A stretch of DNA of 12,476 nucleotides from JBARCX01 sp049794535 (GTDB lineage Bacteria; Pseudomonadota; Gammaproteobacteria; Xanthomonadales; Rhodanobacteraceae). The stretch is taken from positions 1 to 12,476 of the forward strand of contig JBARCX010000133.1 in NCBI GenBank assembly GCA_049794535.1, given 5' to 3'. Below the pieces are notes generated by a model that saw nothing but the letters and a program-made list of their open reading frames with translations, was not told the origin of the DNA and searched no databases. The number at the start of each line of letters is the position of its first letter. Within the stretch, counting starts at the first letter, position 1. The position numbers were made by a program, and so were the translations under genes. This document shows, in pieces, positions 6,935 through 12,476 of the stretch.

Positions 6935-8599
6935 TTAGTGCGACTCAGCCGCTTGATGCCCAACCAATGACCGCGTGACCAATAGATTCTGCAGCTTCAA
7001 GTAGACGCCGTTGGTCCAGCCGAAACCGATCACATTTTCTGTATAGCCCGCGCTGACTTTCACATCAGCGTTGCCATTGACCATGTTGTACTTCTCACGA
7101 ATGGTGCCGTCGGACGCAAAGCTGCGGTCGACGGTACCCGTGAACTCGCCAGCGATGCGGCGCGCATCATCGTGAAAGCCATAAGCGTCCAAACCGGCCA
7201 CTGCCAGCCAATTCGTCGGCGCCCAGCCAAAAGGTTCATCCCACTGCACGCCGCTGTTGTGCTGACTCATGGTCAACCCGCCCATCCGCTCAAACAATGG
7301 CAAGGTGGCACGAACAGCACTCGCCTGCTGCGGCGCGGCGACACGCGCCCATAGCGGGTAGAACGTGGTGAGATACGGCTCGGTCGAAGGCTTGCCGGAA
7401 ACAAAGTCGTAGTCCCTGTACATGCCCAACTCAGGGCGCCACAGGTATTTGTCGATCACCGTTTTGCGAGCTTCCGCCGCACGCGCCCAGCGCTGCGCGT
7501 CAGCATCGAGGTCAAGCTGCACAGCGAAATCGTGCAGGTCACGTTCGTAGCGATAAAGCAGGCTGTTCAAGCCCACCGGCGCGTAGTGATGCGTAGAGCC
7601 ACCGAATGGGCCGAAATGGAAATTGGTATCGAAGCCCGATTCACGCATCGCACGGTCGCCCAGGTAGTAATCCGCGCTCAGGCGATAACCTTTTGACCAG
7701 GCACCGGCACAAACAGCGGAAGCGCGCACGTCACAACTCGCTATCTTCAAACGCGCCGCCTCTGCGTCATCCGGATGTTCTGCCGCCTTCACCAGGTAAC
7801 CAGGGTCTTCACTCGGGTGCGCAAGCAGCCAGTCGATCACCCCGCGTAGGTAGTCGCTATTGCGCATCTCCAGCACCGGACCGCTACCGAGATCAAAGTA
7901 ACGGGCCAATCCGGTATCACCAGCGCGGTGCTCTTTGCGCGTCCAGGTTGCGTAATCACGCAGGGCCAGTGGATAGGCATGCGCAAGCCAGGCGTTAGCT
8001 TCGGCTTTGCTGGGAAAGCTGGCCGGGTCGTCCAGCACCGCGCGAATCATCTCGGTAAGAAACGGCGGCTGCGAGCGACTGAGGTAATAGGTACGGTTCG
8101 CGTTGAGTACCGCACCATAGTGTTCGATCTCGAACAGAAAATTGTCGACGATGCCGCGTGCCAACACTGTGCGGTGATCGGCCAGCAAACCGAGCACGAT
8201 GAAATAGCTATCCCAACCGTACATCTCGTTGAAGAAGCCACCCGGCACAATGTACGGATGCGGTAAGTACAGCAAACCCTGCACCGGCAGTTGCTCCGGT
8301 GCGAAATCACCCAGTCGGCTAATGACCTGCGGCAGCACGCGCACATCAGCGTTACAACGTTGCTTGAGGCGAGCCATCGACGCTGGCACCGGCAAGTCTT
8401 TGGGCAGGTAGATCAACGGCCGAGCAGGCACCTTGGGATCGACCAGTGATGCGCAATCGTCCATCGAACGTGTAAGCGTGTCCCAAGCGTGATCGATGTA
8501 AACACGTGTTTTCTGTGGATCAGGCGTGGCAGCCGATGCCACCATCGTTGTGAGTAGCGCCGGCAGGAAAATCGAAGTAAGTCGCAGAACGGACTTCAT
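6935..8599 (-). CDS. Secreted GH37 trehalase-family glycoside hydrolase, diverged substrate site
   Basis: The product is 554 aa, the usual size for periplasmic trehalase (E. coli TreA is about 565). Residues 1-23 are a signal peptide (ASA|ATP). The (alpha/alpha)6 GH37 landmarks follow: PGGFFNEMYGWDSYF (119-133), RTYYLSRSQPPFL (169-181), ESGFD with candidate acid Asp324, QWDEPFGWAP (452-461), candidate base Glu502 in REKYN, and GFGWTNG. By family it hydrolyses alpha,alpha-trehalose to glucose in the periplasm. Two points differ from E. coli TreA as I remember it. The Arg of PGGRF is Phe122, and the DTPRPES substrate loop is replaced by SGPVLEM (Arg to Val). Trehalose may therefore not be the substrate, and treA is not assigned. 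ATG 8599 has AAGG (8609-8612) upstream. It lies alone on the minus strand between + strand genes. Confidence 0.85.
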   Translation of the reverse strand: MKSVLRLTSIFLPALLTTMVASAATPDPQKTRVYIDHAWDTLTRSMDDCASLVDPKVPARPLIYLPKDLPVPASMARLKQRCNADVRVLPQVISRLGDFAPEQLPVQGLLYLPHPYIVPGGFFNEMYGWDSYFIVLGLLADHRTVLARGIVDNFLFEIEHYGAVLNANRTYYLSRSQPPFLTEMIRAVLDDPASFPSKAEANAWLAHAYPLALRDYATWTRKEHRAGDTGLARYFDLGSGPVLEMRNSDYLRGVIDWLLAHPSEDPGYLVKAAEHPDDAEAARLKIASCDVRASAVCAGAWSKGYRLSADYYLGDRAMRESGFDTNFHFGPFGGSTHHYAPVGLNSLLYRYERDLHDFAVQLDLDADAQRWARAAEARKTVIDKYLWRPELGMYRDYDFVSGKPSTEPYLTTFYPLWARVAAPQQASAVRATLPLFERMGGLTMSQHNSGVQWDEPFGWAPTNWLAVAGLDAYGFHDDARRIAGEFTGTVDRSFASDGTIREKYNMVNGNADVKVSAGYTENVIGFGWTNGVYLKLQNLLVTRSLVGHQAAESH

Positions 8600-8649
8600 A
8601 GAGGCGAACCTTAGCGATGAACATCGGAAGGGAACGAACTGCTTATCGA

Positions 8650-8655
8650 TTTATA
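8650..8655 (-). promoter_or_regulatory. Candidate -10 box for the trehalase-family gene
   Basis: On the minus strand this reads TATAAA, 50 nt upstream of the start codon. No good -35 lies 16-18 bp further upstream (TCCGAT at best), so an activator might be needed. The opposite strand also offers TATACC (8652-8657) as a -10 for the CCA gene, again without a -35. Confidence 0.25.
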
Positions 8656-8657
8656 CC

Positions 8658-8674
8658 ATCGCCCTATCGGCGAT
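8658..8674. promoter_or_regulatory. Inverted repeat in the divergent trehalase/CCA promoter region
   Basis: ATCGCC (8658-8663), CTATC spacer, GGCGAT (8669-8674): a perfect 6-bp dyad next to the candidate -10 boxes. It sits about midway in the 124-bp divergent gap. It could be an operator for a dimeric regulator or a leader hairpin for the CCA transcript. Short dyads like this also arise by chance in GC-rich DNA. Confidence 0.3.
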
Positions 8675-8723
8675 CGGACCCCTATTCGTCGTGACATCCG
8701 CCCTCACGTGGCAGAATCAGCGC

Positions 8724-9950
8724 ATGCACAGTTATCTCGTTGGCGGCGCAGTCCGCGACAAACAGCTTGGACGCGAGGGCGGCGACCGCGATTACGTGGT
8801 AGTCGGCGCTACGCCGGAACAGATGCTGGCACGGGGCTTTCGTCCTGTGGGCAAGGATTTCCCAGTGTTTCTGCATCCAGAGACGGGCGAGGAATACGCC
8901 CTGGCACGCACCGAACGCAAAACCGGGCACGGCTATCACGGCTTCACGTTTCACGCGGATCCCACGGTGACACTGGAGCAGGATCTGGCGCGACGCGACC
9001 TCACCATCAATGCGATCGCCGAGAACGAGCACGGTGCGCTGATCGATCCCTATGGCGGCATACGCGATATCGAACAACGCGTGCTGCGGCATGTGTCGCC
9101 CGCATTCGCGGAAGATCCAGTGCGACTATTGCGAGTGGCCCGTTTCGCCGCGCGTTTTGCTCCTCTCGGGTTCACGGTGGCCGAAGAGACGATGACGCTG
9201 CTGCGGCAGATGGTGCGCGACGGCGAGGTCGATCACCTGGTGCCGGAGCGTGTGTGGGCCGAGACCCGTAAGGCCCTGGGCGAGGCACAGCCATCCGTCT
9301 TTCTGCGTGTGCTGCGCACATGCGGTGCGCTGGCGGTGCTGTTCCCCGAGATAGATGCGCTTTACGGCGTGCCGCAGCGTGCGGAGTTTCATCCGGAAAT
9401 CGACACGGGCATCCACATAGAGATGGTGCTGGACGCAGCAGCCCGCCTCGCTCCTGGCGACGACCTGGTGGGCTTCTGCGCACTCGTCCATGATCTGGGT
9501 AAGGCACTCACGCCAGCCGTTGAGTTGCCGCGACACATCGGCCATGAACAACGCGGGGTAGCACCGCTGCGCCTATTGGCTGCTCGGCTGAAGATACCCA
9601 CCGAGTACGCGGCATTGGCCGAACTTGTATGCCGTGAACACCTCAACGTACATCGTGCGTTTGAGCTAAAACCCGCCACCGTGCTGAAGCTGCTGACCGC
9701 ACTGGATGCCTTGCGCCGACCCGAGCGCCTGGACACGTTCCTGGCTGCCTGCATGGCAGACAAGCGTGGCCGCCTGGGCCACGAAGATGATGATTACCCG
9801 CAGGCGGCCTACCTGCACACCGCACGCGAGACGGCAGCGCTGGTCACGGCAGCCCCCTTCGTTGCACAAGGCCTTCATGGGCCAGCTATCGGCGCAGCGA
9901 TGGAGCGGGCCCGGATCGACGCAATCGCCCTAGTGAAGCCAGCAAAATGA
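8724..9950 (+). CDS. cca: CCA-adding enzyme (bacterial multifunctional CCA protein with HD domain)
   Basis: The product is 408 aa (E. coli Cca is 412). It adds or repairs the 3'-CCA of tRNAs in the cytoplasm using CTP and ATP, without a nucleic acid template. Class II nucleotidyltransferase motifs are clear: LVGGAVRD (5-12), metal-binding Asp21 and Asp23 in DRDYVVVG, ARRDLTINAIA (89-99), DPYGGIRD and EDPVRLLRVARFAARF. The C-terminal HD domain keeps His256-Asp257 in LVHDLGKA, plus HIGHEQRGV and CREHLNVH. In E. coli this domain gives metal-dependent 2',3'-cyclic phosphodiesterase, 2'-nucleotidase and phosphatase activities. ATG 8724 begins exactly at the family N-terminus (E. coli MKIYLVGG). 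The frame is open further upstream, but that stretch is antisense to the trehalase signal peptide. The ribosome site is weak (GGCAGA, 8710-8715). Confidence 0.96.
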   Translation: MHSYLVGGAVRDKQLGREGGDRDYVVVGATPEQMLARGFRPVGKDFPVFLHPETGEEYALARTERKTGHGYHGFTFHADPTVTLEQDLARRDLTINAIAENEHGALIDPYGGIRDIEQRVLRHVSPAFAEDPVRLLRVARFAARFAPLGFTVAEETMTLLRQMVRDGEVDHLVPERVWAETRKALGEAQPSVFLRVLRTCGALAVLFPEIDALYGVPQRAEFHPEIDTGIHIEMVLDAAARLAPGDDLVGFCALVHDLGKALTPAVELPRHIGHEQRGVAPLRLLAARLKIPTEYAALAELVCREHLNVHRAFELKPATVLKLLTALDALRRPERLDTFLAACMADKRGRLGHEDDDYPQAAYLHTARETAALVTAAPFVAQGLHGPAIGAAMERARIDAIALVKPAK

Positions 9951-9978
9951 AACTATGTAACATTTAAGCCAGTCAGCG

Positions 9979-9984
9979 TATAAA
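9979..9984 (+). promoter_or_regulatory. Candidate -10 box for the LTA-synthase-like gene
   Basis: TATAAA lies 39 nt before the GTG start, in an AT-rich 73-bp gap that stands out from the GC-rich surroundings. The hexamer 17 bp upstream (TGTAAC, 9956-9961) matches the sigma70 -35 box poorly. No terminator is seen after cca, so read-through from cca is also possible. Confidence 0.35.
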
Positions 9985-10013
9985 ACACTCGACCATCTTT
10001 ACCGCCTCACGCT

Positions 10014-10017
10014 GGAG
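10014..10017 (+). promoter_or_regulatory. Ribosome binding site GGAG supporting a GTG start
   Basis: GGAG is 6 nt upstream of GTG 10024. The next in-frame ATG (Met39) lies after the first membrane segment, so the GTG is needed for a complete protein. Confidence 0.7.
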
Positions 10018-10023
10018 CTACTC

Positions 10024-12213
10024 GTGACGTCCACTTTTGCCTCTGTTTCACCGCTGCGCCAGCGCTTCCGCCCCCTTTGGTGGCTGGGCATCTGCTATGT
10101 CGTGCTGGGTGCCATCACCCGCATCGTGCTGCTGGGCATGTCTGGCAAGGGCGTACCGCATAACCCGTTGTACTGGCTGTACGCGTTCGGCGTGGGGTTG
10201 GGCTATGACCTGGTCACGTTTATCTACGTGGCGTGGCCCATGGTGCTATTCCTTTGGCTGGCGCCCTCAAAGCGCGCGGCGATTACCCGCCTCAGCCAAT
10301 GGTTGATCTATGCGCTGGGGCTGGCGGCGCTATGCGCCCTCACGCTCTGGCTACTCAATCTGAAGTGGCACATCCAGCTCGATATGTCCTGGCCCATCGT
10401 CGTGGCGTTCCTGCTTTTGCTGCCGATGCCCGTGTTCTCCTATGGCTCGCGCACCGGCCAATGGATGTTGTATGGGTTGAGCGTGGTGTTGCTGTTTGGA
10501 CTGCTGTTCGTCGCAGCCTCCGAACTGGTGTTTTGGAACGAGTTCAGTGTTCGCTTCAATTTCGTCGCAGTGGACTATCTGGTCTACACCACCGAGGTGA
10601 TTGGCAATATTCGTGAGTCGTATCCAATCGGCCGCTGGATCGCCATGCTGGCGGTAGCGGTGATCGTGATTGTTTTGCTCACCCGTCGTGGTCTGCGCAC
10701 CCGCGATAGCGGCACCCGCTTTTGGCAGCGCAGTAAGGTGGCGTTGGCCTGGTTGGTGCTCACGGTAATCTCGGTCTTTGCCGTCAGCGGCACCATGAAA
10801 GACCGCACCGCCGACACTTACGTCAACGAGCTGGCCGGCAACGGCATCTACGAATTCTTCGCCGCATTCCGCAGCAGCCATCTGGATTACGCGCGGTTCT
10901 ACCGCACGCTACCGGTCGACGAAGCATTTCAAAAAGTACGCGTGCAGATGCAGACACCGGACGCGACCTACCTCAGCAATGATCCGCAGGATCTCACTCG
11001 CGAGATCCGTAACGTTGGCCCCGAGAAGCATCTCAACGTGGTGCTGATCAGCGTGGAGAGTCTGTCCGCTGATTTCATCAAGGCCTTTGGTTCAAGCCAC
11101 GGCGATCTCACACCAAATCTCGATGCGCTGGCCGACAAGAGCCTGTTCTTCGACAACCTATATGCCAACGGCACGCGTACCGTGCGCGGACTAGAGGCAC
11201 TGTCGCTATCGGTGCCACCAGCGCCGGGCGATTCGCTCATCAAAGAGCACAACAATGAAAACCTGTTCTCGCTGGCTGACATCTTCAATGATCGTGGCTA
11301 CGTGTCGGAGTTCGTCTACGGTGGTTACGGCTACTTCGACAACATGAACTACTTCTTCGCCCACAATGGCTACAAGACCGTCGACCGTAACGACATCCCG
11401 AAGGATGCGACGATCCACGGCGCGAATGTCTGGGGCGTCGCCGACGAAGATCTGTACACGCTGGCATTAGGCCAGATGGACAAGATCCACGCCGATGGCA
11501 AGCCGTTCTTCCTGCATATCATGACAACGTCGAACCACCGCCCGTTTACCTTCCCGGCGGGTCGTGTGCAGCAACGCAACGGCACCCGCGAAGGTGCGAT
11601 TGCCTACACCGACTGGTCGATCGCCGACTTCATCAAGCGCGCGCAGGCCAAGCCGTATTTCGACGATACCGTGTTCGTGATCACCGCCGACCACGATGCC
11701 TCCAGCGCCGGCCGCGCCAGCATCCCGATCAACCGTTATCACATTCCGCTTTGGATCTACGCGCCGAAGTATTTCAAGCCGCAGCGCGTGGAACCGCTGA
11801 TGGCACAGATGGATATCCCGCCAACCCTGCTCGGCTTGCTCGACTTCAGCTATCGCAGCCGCTTCTTCGGCTACGACATCTTCCATCTCGAGCCCGGCCG
11901 CGGTCGCGCCTTCCCGGCCACCTACGAGAAACTTGGCTACGTTTACGACAGCCGCCTGACCATCCTTGAGCCACAACGCAAGGTGGAGCAGATCCATCCT
12001 GACTTCACCACCGGTGACGCTACCCCAGTCGACCCGATGAATCAGACCGATGTAGATCAGGCCATCGCCAGCTATCAGGTAGCCAGTTACTTGTTCAAGC
12101 ACGGTTTGCTGGTGCGTCGACCGGCAGATTCGACGCCAGTGCAGCCGGCTCCCGCATCGAGCATTGCGCCCGCCCCCGCAACGAGTATCGGCAGCACTCC
12201 AGCTAGCCCATAA
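10024..12213 (+). CDS. LTA synthase family membrane phosphoglycerol transferase (LtaS/OpgB-like)
   Basis: The product is 729 aa. Six or seven membrane segments occupy residues about 18-255 (LtaS usually has five). A periplasmic alkaline-phosphatase/sulfatase-fold domain follows, about 335-640. Metal and catalytic positions fit LtaS: Glu345 (VLISVESLS), nucleophile Thr384 (ANGTRT, aligning with the LtaS GKT threonine), His505 (TTSNHRPF) and Asp556-His557 (VITADHDAS). By family these enzymes take phosphoglycerol from phosphatidylglycerol. In Gram-negatives the acceptor is more likely a periplasmic glucan (as for OpgB/MdoB) or another envelope glycan than lipoteichoic acid; the acceptor here is unknown. 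The C-terminus after about 700 is a Pro/Ala/Ser tail with an imperfect repeat (PAPASSI, PAPATSI), probably a flexible linker. The GTG start is supported by GGAG. It appears to end its transcription unit at the hairpin at 12232. Confidence 0.88.
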   Translation: MTSTFASVSPLRQRFRPLWWLGICYVVLGAITRIVLLGMSGKGVPHNPLYWLYAFGVGLGYDLVTFIYVAWPMVLFLWLAPSKRAAITRLSQWLIYALGLAALCALTLWLLNLKWHIQLDMSWPIVVAFLLLLPMPVFSYGSRTGQWMLYGLSVVLLFGLLFVAASELVFWNEFSVRFNFVAVDYLVYTTEVIGNIRESYPIGRWIAMLAVAVIVIVLLTRRGLRTRDSGTRFWQRSKVALAWLVLTVISVFAVSGTMKDRTADTYVNELAGNGIYEFFAAFRSSHLDYARFYRTLPVDEAFQKVRVQMQTPDATYLSNDPQDLTREIRNVGPEKHLNVVLISVESLSADFIKAFGSSHGDLTPNLDALADKSLFFDNLYANGTRTVRGLEALSLSVPPAPGDSLIKEHNNENLFSLADIFNDRGYVSEFVYGGYGYFDNMNYFFAHNGYKTVDRNDIPKDATIHGANVWGVADEDLYTLALGQMDKIHADGKPFFLHIMTTSNHRPFTFPAGRVQQRNGTREGAIAYTDWSIADFIKRAQAKPYFDDTVFVITADHDASSAGRASIPINRYHIPLWIYAPKYFKPQRVEPLMAQMDIPPTLLGLLDFSYRSRFFGYDIFHLEPGRGRAFPATYEKLGYVYDSRLTILEPQRKVEQIHPDFTTGDATPVDPMNQTDVDQAIASYQVASYLFKHGLLVRRPADSTPVQPAPASSIAPAPATSIGSTPASP

Positions 12214-12231
12214 ACTATACGCATGCGATAC

Positions 12232-12261
12232 CTGCGGCACGGCAATCACACCGTGCCGCAG
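12232..12261. terminator. Perfect hairpin between convergent genes, probable terminator
   Basis: CTGCGGCACGG (12232-12242) and its exact reverse complement (12251-12261) form an 11-bp stem around an 8-nt loop, 18 nt after the LTA-synthase-like stop. It lacks a U-tract on the + strand. Its position between two convergent genes fits a bidirectional or Rho-assisted transcript end. The rest of the 127-bp gap shows only a short direct repeat (ATTCGTT twice, about 12285-12301). Confidence 0.6.
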
Positions 12262-12340
12262 CGTTGAACGCTTACGCTGATCCTATTCGTTGAAATTCGT
12301 TACATTTCGCAGCCGCATTACCCGAAGCCAGGATGCCAAC

Positions 12341-12476
12341 TTATAGTCGCTCGCCCTGATCAGCAGCGAGAAGGTCGGCAGATAGCGGTAGCGCATCGAG
12401 GCCACGCGCCAGCAACATCGCCTGGAAACGTTCGCCCATCTGGTCCGGCAAGGTGAGTCGCTTCACTTCCTGAGCG
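12341..12476 (-). CDS. MidA/NDUFAF7-like SAM-dependent methyltransferase, C-terminal fragment (cut by the right window edge)
   Basis: The last 44 codons of a minus-strand gene are present, ending in TAA (12343 to 12341). The residues include LTLPDQMGERFQAML, then ARGLDALPL, and end QGERL. This is the characteristic end of the DUF185/MidA family of class I SAM-dependent methyltransferases (typical form: LxxPxxMGExFKxxxLxRGL). The mitochondrial member NDUFAF7 methylates an arginine of complex I subunit NDUFS2; bacterial members are less well characterised. The methyltransferase core lies outside the window, so the family call rests on this tail alone. The gene is convergent with the LTA-synthase-like gene. 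Confidence 0.65.
   Translation of the reverse strand, partial: AQEVKRLTLPDQMGERFQAMLLARGLDALPLSADLLAADQGERL

Noticed and set aside
6292..6963. Open frame of 223 codons antisense to the SDR gene
   Set aside because: No motif, and it overlaps the 3' end of the trehalase-family gene on its own strand. Treated as a shadow.
8526..8723. Upstream extension of the CCA gene to an ATG at 8526
   Set aside because: The E. coli protein begins exactly at the MxxYLVGG position, and the extension is antisense to the trehalase signal peptide.
11467..12249. Open frame of 260 codons antisense to the LTA-synthase-like gene
   Set aside because: Its composition (rich in Val, Gly, Ala, His) is that of a codon-bias shadow. 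It covers the catalytic DH region of the real gene and shows no motif.
1..12476. CRISPR arrays, tRNA or rRNA genes, insertion sequences, phage or toxin-antitoxin and defence genes
   Set aside because: Reading through, I saw no spaced direct repeats, cloverleaf-like sequence, transposase motifs or terminal repeats. Every large frame is accounted for by housekeeping or envelope genes.

Overview
The window is about 60% GC chromosomal DNA from a Gram-negative gammaproteobacterium. Three things point to the Xanthomonadales, most likely the Rhodanobacteraceae (Dyella/Rhodanobacter/Frateuria type): the gene content (tandem DsbA proteins, Slt70-type transglycosylase, NDUFA9-like SDR, bacterial-type CCA enzyme, proteobacterial LTA-synthase-like sulfatase-fold protein), the many exported proteins, and the codon bias. 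This placement rests on remembered gene families, not on a search. Coding density is high. No tRNA, rRNA, CRISPR array, insertion sequence or phage gene was seen, and no gene-free stretch exceeds 200 bp.

Layout. (A) 1-2178, + strand: the last 38 codons of a DsbA-like oxidoreductase, a complete second DsbA-like protein with a CIHC active site, an endonuclease/exonuclease/phosphatase-family hydrolase, and a small membrane protein. The last two overlap by ATGA. Hairpins without U-tracts lie after each dsbA-like gene. (B) 2092-3708, - strand: a GH17 beta-1,3-glucan enzyme fused to a polytopic membrane domain (NdvC-like). Its 3' end overlaps the small membrane protein gene by 87 bp. (C) 3902-6903, + strand: a soluble Slt70-type lytic transglycosylase, overlapping by ATGA an NDUFA9-like NAD(P)-binding SDR protein. 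(D) 6935-8599, - strand: a secreted GH37 trehalase-family enzyme that lacks two arginines expected at the substrate site. (E) 8724-9950, + strand: the bacterial CCA-adding enzyme with its HD domain. (F) 10024-12213, + strand: a GTG-started LTA-synthase/OpgB-like membrane phosphoglycerol transferase candidate. It is followed by a strong hairpin and, convergently, by the last 44 codons of a MidA/NDUFAF7-like methyltransferase that runs off the right edge.

How the genes fit together: most products act in the envelope or periplasm (disulfide formation, peptidoglycan turnover, beta-glucan remodelling, trehalose-type sugar hydrolysis, phosphoglycerol transfer). The NdvC-like protein, the OpgB/LtaS-like protein and the trehalase would fit osmotic adaptation and periplasmic glucans, but they are not in one operon, so this is inference. 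The CCA enzyme is housekeeping. I did not find a clearly novel system. The most unusual points are the diverged GH37 enzyme, the convergent coding overlap and the hairpins between genes.
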